DNA of 64,000 nucleotides from Adiantum capillus-veneris (lineage: Eukaryota; Streptophyta; Polypodiopsida; Polypodiales; Pteridaceae): the NCBI GenBank assembly GCA_014529385.2, contig CM043962.1, positions 86,148,680 to 86,212,679 of the forward strand. The letters are read 5' to 3'. Of the stretch, positions 19,793-31,240 are shown in pieces. A program made the translations under genes and the position numbers. How positions within the stretch are numbered: the first letter of the stretch is position 1; the number at the start of each line of letters is the position of its first letter. The notes under the pieces are model-generated. The model worked only from the letters and a program-made list of their open reading frames with translations. It was not told the DNA's origin and searched no databases.

Positions 19793-21365
19793 GAGAATTA
19801 GAGTGAGCATTTTTGTGAGATCACTTTGAGAACATAGAGGGCGAACTTAATTGATGGTAGTAACATGAACATAGTACTTAATTAACTTGGCATGAAAAAT
19901 ACTTTTGCAAGAGATAGAGTATTAGAGAACATGAAAATAGTTGAGGACCGGATTTACTTGGAGCCGGTCCCCCCTCCAAAAGACGTTCGTATTATGATTC
20001 TCCCATCAAGAGAGACTTGGTACAATACAATCTTTGTGTTCCTTGTGACCTTGGTGATGCTATGAAAATGGAAAGCTTCATGCATCACGAGCATAACATA
20101 AACTTTGCAAAAAGCATTAACTATCCCAAGCCTCAGTCCCAAGGCCTCAAATATCTTCGAAGGTGGAGAGAGCTAGAGGAGAATGATGGTAGGGAAGAGG
20201 AAGAAAAATCATTTATAGGAGAAAGAAATAGTTCCTCACTTATCATCACTCTTCATGCTTAGCATAGCATAATAGCATAGTAATGAAGATGAAGAAAATG
20301 ACAAGCTTAAGCATTGAAGCATGGCTCTTGGTTGGATTTACATTCCATAGCGAAGAGTGTTGGTGTAGGCTCTCCACTTCTCACAATAAGCTTGGAGAAG
20401 GAGATGGAGCTCTTGCACTTTGCACTCCACACAATGAGAGAATGTGTATGTGTGTGGGAGAGTATATCCTCCCTCTCATGCTTGGTCCACACCTCTCTCT
20501 CTCTCTCTAGTGATATTTAACTATATCATTTGGGATATGTGTCCTCTTTTTCCTCTTTGAGAAAAAGAACTTAATTATTTATTTTTATGCATCTGAATTA
20601 TCATTGGATCCCTTTAAAGCCTATCCAGTAGGATTCAAGCACATCATGAGGGCCACATATGGAGAATTTTTTTGAACATGTGTCTTTTATGCTTCTTAAG
20701 TCATTTGGTTTGATTTGAATACTTTAAGCACTCAGTAAATCAAGCGTGTGTCTTTTATGCTTCTTAAGTCATTTGGTTTGAATTGAATACTTCAAGCCTT
20801 AGTTAATCAAGCATGGAAACGTTCATGCCTCTTGAGAATTTATCTTTGAATTTAACATTTAAAGAACCTTAGTCATTTAAGCATAAAAATCACCTCAAGC
20901 TTTGGGCAAGGTTCCCACAACCACTTTAAGCATCTTAGCACCTCATGCTTGGGTAGGATTTCCACCTCGAGGTTAGCCCTAGCTTGCGTAAGGTCAAAAG
21001 ACTTTTTAACACTAACTTTTGGAGGTCTTTAATGAAGCTAACCCGTCTTTTAGCTCCATTAGATGCACATTGCTCTTTGATAGACTACCTCCTTTTGGAC
21101 CCCTATTGAGATGTAACCATCTCTCCTCTTGGTCCCTTACTGAGGTAAATTTAGAAGCACTTATTGCACATTACTCTTTGGTAGACCGTCTCCTTTTGGA
21201 CCCCTATTGAGATGCAACCATTTCTTCTTTTGGTCACCTGTTGAGATAGGTCTAGAAGCACATATCTATATCCTAACTCTTGTTCTCATTTTATCTTCCC
21301 ATGTTAAATGATCAGTTTAATATGAGAAAATCATTTGGTAAAGTTAGATATTATATTTTATGACA
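19793..21365 (-). repeat. 3' LTR of element B (outer end lost)
   Basis: Homologous to 42246-42641 over its first ~350 bp and, more distantly, to the LTRs of element A. The inner end ATGACA at 21365 matches the LTR end of A. The expected terminal TGTAATGGGAATGGCC is absent and GA repeat sequence takes its place. Confidence 0.8.
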
Positions 21366-21719
21366 TTAGTTATCTCTTGAAATCATAGTCGTCCTCGACC
21401 TATGAGGTAGAGAAGATAAAGCCTAGTCATTAGTCCACATTTCTTAGCGGGTAGAGGATCCCTTTTTACCCTACGACGTTATTCTAGAATGGATGACTAA
21501 TCCATTTGGTGCTTGGGAGATTTAGCTGTCGCAAGCATGTCTGCTCTTTAGTCCATATCATACTTCCAAAGTAGAGTGACAAGTTCTACTTGGTGTTTGG
21601 GAGACGTCATCAGCACAAACATGATCCTCTAAGCATGCATAATTCTTAAATTTTGTGCACAATAAAAGAAAGAGAATGAGTTTTATAAGACAAAAACATT
21701 ATTCATTTAAAATGCATTT

Positions 21720-22549
21720 TCATTTGCTTACTCTAGTGTAGCATTGTAAGCATTGATGACAAGGTTCATATTATCCTTAAGCTAGGTTCCTTGCATCCAT
21801 CTAGCATCTTTTAAAGGATATTCTTAAACTTAACAAGATATCATTCGATAACGTTACCGTTTCTTTGTACCTTGTCTTCGTATCAAAGAATCGATTCGGC
21901 TTGCAACACCTCTTCTTGATCTTTGATCTCTAGCGGGTCCTCAATTATTGGTTCTTTTTGTGGCTCTCCTTTGTAAGGCTTGAGTAGGCTCACACGGTTA
22001 ACATTGTGAATGAGCCAATGATTGGGAAACTTTGATCGATAAGCCATCCCATTGATTGGCTTAAGAATTTGAAAAGAAAGGACCATAGGATCTTTTTGCT
22101 AGTTTAGCATAATACTCTTGGTGGCTCGTAGGATTCTTGACCGTAGTATGCCTTAGATGAGCCTTGAGAAACTTTAGCAAGACCCAAACATTTTTCTTAA
22201 AGGCTAAGGCTCTTCTTTGCTTATTAGCAGCAACCCTTTGTGCCTTTGTTGTGAGATGGATATAACCTTTTTAATCTTTGGAAAAGATTCTTGTAAGTCT
22301 TGGCTATATTCATCAGTAGCAACGAAGATCTTCCCATGTACTTTAAGTAGTAAGGGACTTTTGGATATTCCCTCTTTAACCTCAAAAGGTGCTTTCCCCA
22401 TAGAAGTATGTACAATGTCATTGTACGCATACTCTATAAGAGGTAAGTAATTCTCTCATTGAGAACATTGATCTACTTCCATGACATAGGTTGTTAGTAG
22501 ATTCAAGAATCATTAGATTGGTTATTTCACTTTGGTCATCCGTTTGTGG
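21720..22549 (-). pseudogene. Element B integrase C-terminus
   Basis: Fragments in several frames match element A: an AFPVE-like KAPFEVKEGISKSPLLLKVH stretch, FPNHWLIHNVNRVSLLKPYK and EDPLEIKDQEEVLQAESIL leading into a chromodomain-like tail. Stops and frameshifts throughout. Confidence 0.75.
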
Positions 22550-22558
22550 ATGATAGGT

Positions 22559-22638
22559 GGGTGCAATTTTTGGGCGAGCAGTTTCTCGCGAGTGCTTTTT
22601 GGAATCGAGCGAGCAGATTCTTGATTCCAAAAAAGATT
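22559..22638 (+). repeat. Left terminal inverted repeat
   Basis: Starts GGGTGCAATTTTTGGGCGAG; pairs with 29209-29287 with scattered mismatches. Confidence 0.85.
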
Positions 22639-22751
22639 TCTCTCTCTCTCTCTCTTGGTGGTAAAATATATAACGCAAACATACTCTACATAACTCATGA
22701 ATACTACATAAGATTACAAAGTATTTGTGCCAGATATTACACTATTATTCT

Positions 22752-25574
22752 ATGGCTCTCTCTCTCTCTCTCTCTCACTATGGAAAGTTACTTTTACACA
22801 TGTGTAATAGCACGGGTATGCTCATTGCCAATGGTGTATCTTTGTGGAGTGGAACCAATGGATTTACATGTAGAAGACATAATGGGGATAGTGTTATTGA
22901 CTATATGCTACTCTCTGAAGCCATCATGTATCGCATAAAGAGTTTTATGTTTGGTCAATGGACCCCGGAATCCGACCATCGCACCTTATGTATTGACCTT
23001 TCATGTGGAGAAGCAACTAAGCATGATAATCTCAGCCAAAGGAAAGAGAAGTTATCACTATGTATGGATTTCAAACGGGCACCAATGTACATTGAAATGG
23101 TTGAGCAAAAATTATGGATGACAAAGCTTCAATGTGATGCACCATTGGAAACTAAATGGGAAGCTTTCAAGAAAACTATTTGTTCTTGTGCGGAAGAATG
23201 CTTTGCCATAAAGCATCTCCATGGTATCCACAAAGATAGATCACGCAAAAGGTGGTTTGATAAAGAATGTCAAGATGCTCGAAAGTCCTTGATAAAGCTT
23301 GATGCAACTACGGACAAAGACAACTATCAAAGTCATTTGCGTACATACAAGGCATTGATTCAAAAGAAGAGAAGAAGATGGGAAGTAAAGCAACAAGAAT
23401 TTCAAGTCCAAGAAAAGGCACATGCATGTGGAAGATTTTGGAGAAACTTGAGAGGCAAGCGGGTTGAGAATTTTGGTAACTTGAGTCTAGTGGATATGTA
23501 CACACATTGTAGGCAATTATATGAGCAAGAAAACACTGAAAAAATGCCATTTTATGGTTCACTCCCATGTATGCCGTCTTTTTTTACTATTGAGGATGTA
23601 TGCGGTGGACTTGAAAAGTTGGCCACTCGCAAAGCGGGAGATCTTCAAGGTATCAAGCCGGAGATGATCAAATGGACGGGAGATTTTACCCATGAGTGGA
23701 TGTGTGATATGTTCAACCTTGCACTTCAACATGGTATGCCTTATGATTGGAGTACTAATTGGGTTAAGCCTTTGCATAAAGGAGGGGATGTAAAGAATGT
23801 AAGCAACTACCGGACTATAATGATTGGGTCTCTTATGGCAAAGTTGTTTGGGTGCATAATGGAGATGAAATTGAGTGATTGGGATGAAGAGAATGACAAG
23901 CGTGCAAAGGGACAAGCGGGTTTTCGTCGATGCCATAGCACCATTGATCATCTTGTCACTCTTCGTGTTCTCATGGAGGAAAGTCGGTTGAAAGGCAAGC
24001 GATTGTATTGTTGTTTTGTGGACTTTAAGAAAGCCTTTGATATGATTCCACGTAACAATTTGTGGAGAAGGATGGAAGAACTCCAAGTGCCAAGTGAGTT
24101 TATGATTGCGGTTTCTCGAATCTATGAGAAGGTGATTTGTCAATTGCGCATGGGAAGAGAAATTTCAAAAATTTTTGTAAGCACTATTGGGGTTAAACAA
24201 GGATGTCCATTGTCACCAACTCTCTTTGGTCTATGCATCGATCAATTGGAACAAATGGTACTTGACTTTATGCAAGAAGAAGGCATTGAAGAGGTCACTA
24301 TTTGCAATGCGGTAATCATGCTTTTGTTGTATGCGGATGATGTAGTGCTTCTAGCACACACTTTAGAAGATGCACAAAAGCTTATGGTTGTCCTTGAGAA
24401 CTTTTGCTTGCATAGTGGGCTGATTGTAAATGAATCCAAAACAAAGGTTATGCTTGTGAAAACCAACCATAAGGAGAAGCCATGCATTGTGTACAACAAC
24501 GAGACACTTGAAGTTGTTGAGAGCTTTAAGTACCTTGGCCTTGAGGTTCCATCCAATCACAAGTGGCATGAATGTGCTATGCGTCGTTTGGAAGCGGGAA
24601 AGAGAGCATATTATGCATTTGAGAACATGTGTAATGCGGGAAACATCAAGTGTTGGGTTCTCAAGAAGTATCTTTTTGATGCATTGGTGACACCGGTTCT
24701 TCTGTATGGAGTTGAAGTGTGGGGCGGGAGCATCTCAAAGTCTACTTGGAAAGAGTTTGAGAATGTCCAAAAGCATTTTCTTACAAACTTTCTCCAAGTT
24801 AAGACACAAACACCATATATGCTCTTACTTCTTGAGTCGGGATCTCTTCCAATTGAGGTTATGGGCATGGAAAGGGTTGTGGAGTACATGATAAAGATGC
24901 GTCAAAACCCCTCACATCGACTTCCTACAATTGCATGGGAAGCAAGAAAAAAAGTTCAAAAGACGCATAAAAGCAAGATCTTGAGCACGGGATGGATGCA
25001 AGACATAAAGAAGTGGTTTGGGAGATGGGATGCATTACACTTGCTACATGATGCTTCAATTGACTCTCAAGTGAATGAAGCTTTTCTACAACACCAATGT
25101 ATTACGGCTTGGGAGAAATCCGGTGGGTCACGCTTCATACATTACACCACCTATATTGCCCCCAACTACAAAACCATGTTCTTCGCTGAGAGAGGAAACC
25201 GTACTCACACTTACATGCTTGAGCCTATTCCCTTGTCCGCGATACGCACTATCGCAGCAATTCGGCTTAGCTCCCATTTCCTTCGATGCGAGATAGGGCG
25301 TTGGGGGAATGGAGAAGAGTCAAATCGATTGTGCACATTATGCTCACTGCAAGTTCGAGAGTCTGAGTACCACACACTACTAGAGTGCTCAGCTTTTGAT
25401 CACATCCGAACTTGCTTCTCTCACATTTTCAACCATAACTTAGACCTACACACTTTCCTCTCCCAGCCAAAGTGTGGGCTCTCCATTGCGACTCTCATCA
25501 CTACAATTTTGGAGCATCGAGAGTCACTCATCAGCCATACATATACTACATCACATGTAACTTTGGTCCCATAG
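22752..25574 (+). CDS. LINE ORF2: endonuclease C-term, reverse transcriptase, zinc-finger tail
   Basis: About 940 codons open without a stop. The first ATG at 22752 is in flanking CT repeat, so LINE protein really starts near 22790. GDSVIDYMLLS and PESDHRTLCI are the last motifs of the AP-type endonuclease. The RT follows: VDFKKAFDMIP (motif A), GVKQGCPLSPTLFG (motif B), LLLYADDVVLLAHT (catalytic YADD), SFKYLGLEVP. After a thumb and connection region, CTLCSLQVRESEYHTLLEC near residue 880 is the Cys/His tail common in plant LINEs. The protein nicks DNA and reverse-transcribes LINE RNA on the target. All catalytic residues visible in RT are intact; the endonuclease is incomplete, so this copy cannot move alone. 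Confidence 0.88.
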   Translation: MALSLSLSHYGKLLLHMCNSTGMLIANGVSLWSGTNGFTCRRHNGDSVIDYMLLSEAIMYRIKSFMFGQWTPESDHRTLCIDLSCGEATKHDNLSQRKEKLSLCMDFKRAPMYIEMVEQKLWMTKLQCDAPLETKWEAFKKTICSCAEECFAIKHLHGIHKDRSRKRWFDKECQDARKSLIKLDATTDKDNYQSHLRTYKALIQKKRRRWEVKQQEFQVQEKAHACGRFWRNLRGKRVENFGNLSLVDMYTHCRQLYEQENTEKMPFYGSLPCMPSFFTIEDVCGGLEKLATRKAGDLQGIKPEMIKWTGDFTHEWMCDMFNLALQHGMPYDWSTNWVKPLHKGGDVKNVSNYRTIMIGSLMAKLFGCIMEMKLSDWDEENDKRAKGQAGFRRCHSTIDHLVTLRVLMEESRLKGKRLYCCFVDFKKAFDMIPRNNLWRRMEELQVPSEFMIAVSRIYEKVICQLRMGREISKIFVSTIGVKQGCPLSPTLFGLCIDQLEQMVLDFMQEEGIEEVTICNAVIMLLLYADDVVLLAHTLEDAQKLMVVLENFCLHSGLIVNESKTKVMLVKTNHKEKPCIVYNNETLEVVESFKYLGLEVPSNHKWHECAMRRLEAGKRAYYAFENMCNAGNIKCWVLKKYLFDALVTPVLLYGVEVWGGSISKSTWKEFENVQKHFLTNFLQVKTQTPYMLLLLESGSLPIEVMGMERVVEYMIKMRQNPSHRLPTIAWEARKKVQKTHKSKILSTGWMQDIKKWFGRWDALHLLHDASIDSQVNEAFLQHQCITAWEKSGGSRFIHYTTYIAPNYKTMFFAERGNRTHTYMLEPIPLSAIRTIAAIRLSSHFLRCEIGRWGNGEESNRLCTLCSLQVRESEYHTLLECSAFDHIRTCFSHIFNHNLDLHTFLSQPKCGLSIATLITTILEHRESLISHTYTTSHVTLVP

Positions 25575-25626
25575 GTCATATTTGACCTCCGAGGACGATA
25601 ATAAAATCTATCTATCTATCTATCTC
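22786..25626 (+). mobile_element. 5'-truncated LINE (non-LTR retrotransposon)
   Basis: Begins inside the endonuclease domain and ends with AATAAAATCTATCTATC, an (ATCT)n 3' tail. It lies in the CT-rich left arm of the foldback element, where the mirrored right arm has no counterpart. Truncated 5' end and microsatellite tail are standard for target-primed reverse transcription. Confidence 0.85.
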
Positions 25627-27060
<1,434 letters not shown>

Positions 27061-27330
27061 AACTAAACATTTATTATTTGCATTTATTTTTTTAGTTTCA
27101 ATATATTAATTGTATATTTATTTAATATTTAATGATAAAAATTATCACATGTGCACACACACACACATACACATACACATACATGCACACATGGACACAT
27201 AGACACAGACACACATGCATCCTAATGTGTCTCAAAGTTTGTGTTTATGTGCATGTGTGTTGTGGGGAGAGTAGTGGGAAGAAATCTATGGATAAAATTA
27301 TCAAAAGTGCACCTTGTAATTGATCTTGAG
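27061..27330. repeat. Left arm unique-sequence part of inverted repeat
   Basis: Inverted counterpart of about 27905-28200. Shared blocks include CATCCTAATGTGTCTCAAAG, TGTGTTGTGGGGAGAGTAGT and ATAATCTAAGTATATAACTA. Confidence 0.85.
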
Positions 27331-27398
27331 TGCCTTGGCGTAGTGGGTAGAGTGATTCTCTAAGAGGGGGGGGTCTTGTGTTCAAGTCCCCCCCTCTC
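27328..27398 (+). other. tRNA-derived module (A and B boxes), left arm
   Basis: TGGCGTAGTGGG (27336-27347) fits a Pol III A box and TGTTCAAGTCC (27379-27389) fits a B box, 31 bases apart. Flanking bases do not form a proper acceptor stem, so this is tRNA-like (SINE head or tRNA relic), not a working tRNA gene. Confidence 0.5.
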
Positions 27399-27419
27399 AT
27401 TTTTGTGAAGAAAGCCTCA

Positions 27420-27830
27420 TGTAGGCACATACCACATGGCACATGCCATGTGGCATGTGCCACGTGCATTGCCGGTTGAGGGCAATACACGTGACACATA
27501 TCACGTGGCAGCACGTACCACATGGCATGTGCCATGTGGCCATGTGCCTACATGGCAGCAGCCACATGGGATGCCATGTAGGCACATACCCACATGGCAC
27601 ATGCTATGTGGCACGTGCTGCCACGTGATATGTGTCACGTGTATTGCCCTCGACCGGCAATGCACGTGGCACATGCCACATGGCAGCACGTGCCACATGG
27701 CATGTGCCATGAGGATATGAGGCACATGGCAATAGCCACATGGGATGCCATGTAGGCACATACCCACATGGCACATGCCATGTGCTGCCACGTGGCATGT
27801 GCCATGTGGCCTACATGAGGCTTTCCTCAC
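27420..27830. repeat. Palindromic core rich in CACGTG and CATGTGCC words
   Basis: Short words CACATGGCA, TGCCATGTGG and CACGTG repeat in both orientations, with one inverted pair centred near 27566 (CAATACACGTGACACATAT against its complement). Seven CACGTG sites occur in about 330 bp. No coding sense. Confidence 0.85.
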
Positions 27831-27842
27831 AAAAATGGGAAG

Positions 27843-27909
27843 GGAAGAGTTGAACTCAAGGCCCTTGGCGCTAAGAGAACCACTCTATGCACTACACTAA
27901 GGCACTCAA
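27843..27909 (-). other. tRNA-derived module, right arm (inverted copy)
   Basis: Minus-strand counterpart of the left-arm module; box A reads TAGTGTAGTGCATAGAG and box B GAGTTCAACTC, both more degraded. Confidence 0.45.
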
Positions 27910-28099
27910 GATTGATAACATGTTGCACTTTGATAATGTTATGCACAAATTTCTTCCCACTACTCTCCCCACAACACACATGCACAAAAACACCAACTTT
28001 GAGACACATTAGGATGCATGTGTGTGTGTGTGTGTGTCCATATATGCATGTATGTGTATGTGTATGTGTGTGTGTGCGTGTGATAATTTTTATCATTAA

Positions 28100-28215
28100 A
28101 GATTAAATAGATATACTATTATATATATTAAAATAAAATAAAAAATAAATCCAAATAATAAAGTTTTAGTTATATACTTAGATTATTATACACACATATA
28201 TCTATATAAGTACGT

Positions 28216-28288
<73 letters not shown>

Positions 28289-28380
28289 GCCAGAGAGAAA
28301 AAAGAGGAGAGAAAGACAGAGAAAGAGGGGCATAAGAGAGAGAGGGGGAAGCGAGACAAAGAGTTAGAGAGAGATTAGGG

Positions 28381-28421
<41 letters not shown>

Positions 28422-28488
28422 ATGGAGAGAAGAGAATAGAGAGATAGTTAGAGAGAGAAAAAGAAAGGGAGAGAAAGAGAGTAAGAAT

Positions 28489-28537
<49 letters not shown>

Positions 28538-28549
28538 AGACAGAGAAAG

Positions 28550-28602
<53 letters not shown>

Positions 28603-28954
28603 ACGGGAAGGGAGGGGAGAGAGAGAGACGAGAAGAGAGAGTTGAGAGAAGAAGAAGAGAGAGAGAGGGAAGAAGGAAAAGAAAGAAAGAGAGAAGGAGA
28701 AGAGAGACAAAGAGTTAGAGAGAGAGAGAGACAAAGAGTTGGAGAGAAAAAAGAGACAAAGAGTTAGCGAGAGAAAGCAGAGAGAGAAGAAGAAGAGACT
28801 TAGAGAGAGAGGGAGAAAAGAGAGAGTTAGAGACAAAAGAAGAAGAAAGAGAGAGTTAGAGAGACACAGAGACCTAGAGAGAGAAAGTAGAGGGGCGAGA
28901 GAGAAGAGGAGAGAGGGAGCAAAGAGAAAGAGTTAGAGAGAGGGGAAGAGAAGA

Positions 28955-28992
<38 letters not shown>

Positions 28993-29142
28993 AGAGATTT
29001 AGAGAGAGAAAGTAGAGAGAGTAAAAAGAGTATGATAGAGAAGGAGAATAAGAATTAGAGAGAGAAGAGAGAGTGTGGGAGCCAGGGAGGGGAGAGAGAG
29101 AGGGAAGGGAGAAAAGTGAGTGTGGGAGTTGGAGAGGAGAAT

Positions 29143-29187
<45 letters not shown>

Positions 29188-29208
29188 GGGGAGAGAGAGA
29201 GAAGAAGA
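28100..29208. repeat. Right arm microsatellites: (TA)n then (GA)n
   Basis: Mirror of the left arm: ATAATCTAAGTATATAACTA in inverted form, a TA run (28219-28250), then nearly 1 kb of GA-rich purine strand. No gene. Confidence 0.95.
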
Positions 29209-29287
29209 AATTTTTTTGGAATCAAGAATCTGCTCGTCCGATTTCAAAAAGCGCTCGCGAGAAACAGCTCGCCTAAAAATATCCCCC
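29209..29287 (-). repeat. Right terminal inverted repeat
   Basis: On the minus strand starts GGGGGATATTTTTAGGCGAG; shares TTTCTCGCGAG and GCAGATTCTTGATTCCAAAA with the left copy. Confidence 0.85.
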
Positions 29288-29298
29288 ATGATAGGCCA

Positions 29299-30886
29299 TG
29301 TAACATTTAATGGTCTAGTAACTTGTGTGTAGCGGAAAATAGCATGAACATAGTGAGAATTTCATTAGATAGTTTCCTAATGAGAATAACAAGAGTGCTT
29401 GGGTGGAGAGAGCAACAAAAAGCATAACACCTAGTTAGATAGCATAAACAATACTTCAAAAGAGAGAGAAATTAAGCAATTGTTGACAACAATTGAGGAC
29501 CAGATTTGCATGGAGCCGGTCCCCCCTCCACAGTCCCCCCTCCAAAAGGCTTTGTAATATGGTTTCTCCCATCAAGAGAGACATTTTACAATACAATTCT
29601 TTGTGTTCCTTCAATACTAGCTAGTGCAATGAAGAGGAAACTTCATGCACTAAGCAAAACACTTATCAAACACAACATCAATTCCCTCACGGTCTCAGAC
29701 CCAAGACCTCACACACCTTCGAAGATGGTGAGAGCTAGCGGGGTATATGAGAGTAGATTGAGAGGAAGAAGGAGTATTCTTACGAGAAAGATGTACATCT
29801 CCTCACATAATCACTCATATTAGCATAGCTTAGCTTAGTAATTAGCATGGTAGAGGAGATGAGCATGCATTGAAGCTTGGCTCTTGGTTGGATTTGCATC
29901 ACAAAGCCAAGAGTTGTTGGTGTAGGCCTCCCTTCTCACAAGCTTGGAGTAGGTGATAAGCTTTCCATTAAAGCTTAAGAAGGAGAGAGAGAGTCTTCTT
30001 GCTCCACACATGAGATTGTGTGAGTGTGTAAGTGATAATGCCCTTGAAAAATCAGCCCCCTCTCTCTCTTGGTCGACCCCTCTTGCTATTTGCTCATGCT
30101 CACACCCTATTGGACCTCCCCTGGCTCAGCCAATGGAAATTAAGCAGCATAAGTGATAGCCTTCTGACATGTGTCCCCCTTTCCCCTTTTGTGAGAGCTT
30201 TAGGTAATTAATTAATGCAACTAAACTCTCATTGGGCCCCTTTGTCTCCTGCCCAATAGAAATCAGGCAAGCCATTGGGCTGTTGAATGCTCATTGGACC
30301 CCTTGGGAAACTGTCCAATAGTCTTCTAGAGAGCTTAATCCCCATTGGTTCTTTTATTAAGTGTTTTTAAATTAATCAAACTAGATTTTCTCTAGCCTAA
30401 TTCTCATTGGTCCACCTCCAAGGCCATCCAATAGGATTTGATTACACCTTGTGGGCATCTAGCCTAGGGAGCTGACATGGTCCCTCATTCCCTTTGTGTA
30501 AAGGGAGCTTGTGTGTGTGTGTGTGTGTGTGATTTTATCTCTCATCCCCTACTTGCAAGGCTTGCCCCCTCCTATGTAGGGATGGATGAAGACTTTTGGC
30601 ACACACAAAGCATCCAATTTCCCTAATGTTTGACCTTTGGACACAACCTTTGAATTTTGGAACCTTAGCATTTTGGAAGTCTTAATGGGCTGAACCTTAG
30701 GGTCTTTTAAGCCCATTGGTGCACATAGCTCTTTTGCAGATGGCCCTCCCTTTGCATCCCTATTGTGGCTGGTATGCTAGCTTAACCAATATTCTAGTTT
30801 TTTCTCCCCTGGCACTTTCCCATATTAAATGGTCAGTTTAACATGAGAAAATCAGTTAGGAGAATTAGATATTGATTATTATGACA
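29299..30886 (-). repeat. 3' LTR of element A (1588 bp)
   Basis: TGTAACATTTAATGG...TTATGACA on the plus strand. Identical to the other LTR for the first 1391 bases by line-by-line comparison; all differences lie in 30690-30886. Contains ATTGG/CCAAT pairs at 30105-30440 and a (GT)n run near 30510. No protein-coding gene. Confidence 0.95.
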
Positions 30887-30902
30887 TTACCTCTCTCTTG
30901 AA
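30887..30902 (-). other. Polypurine tract of element A
   Basis: Minus strand TTCAAGAGAGAGGTAA directly before the 3' LTR; primes plus-strand synthesis. Confidence 0.6.
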
Positions 30903-31240
30903 ATCATAGTCATCCTCGACTATGAGGTAGAGAAGATAAAGCATATTCATTAGTCCTTTTTCCTAGCGGGTAGAGGATCCCTATGTTACCCTACAACATC
31001 ATTCCACAATGGATGACTAGTCCATTTGGCGCTTGAGAGCCTGACGCTGCCGCAAGCATGTCTGCACATTAGGCCTATCATCTTCCATAGTAGAGTGACA
31101 AGCTCTACTTGGTGTTCGGGAGAGGTCATCCCCGCAAACTTGATCTAAGCATGCATACTACTTCATTTTTGTGCACAATAAAGAAAAAGAGAGTCTTATA
31201 AGACATAAATTTTGTTCATTTTTAACATTTGTACATTTGC
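30903..31240 (-). other. 3' untranslated region of element A
   Basis: Between the integrase-chromodomain stop and the polypurine tract. Homologous to 21382-21720 of element B. No ORF. Confidence 0.6.

Larger units (their letters stand above)
19793..22558 (-). mobile_element. Gypsy element B, left (3') part
   Basis: Minus-oriented chromovirus-type element. This part holds a 3' LTR missing its first ~45 bases (19793-21365), 3' untranslated sequence and the end of integrase. It breaks at 22558 and resumes at 38229 after two later insertions. The break is precise: the integrase sequence ending GATGATAGG continues at the right as CCAATAGAG, as shown by alignment with the uninterrupted element A at 32060-32100. 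Confidence 0.85.

Noticed and set aside
27328-27398. Functional tRNA gene
   Set aside because: A and B boxes are present, but no acceptor stem or proper anticodon arm can be drawn.
29506-30156. Two ORFs repeated identically at 36846-37496
   Set aside because: They lie inside the two LTRs of element A, and their identity only reflects LTR identity.
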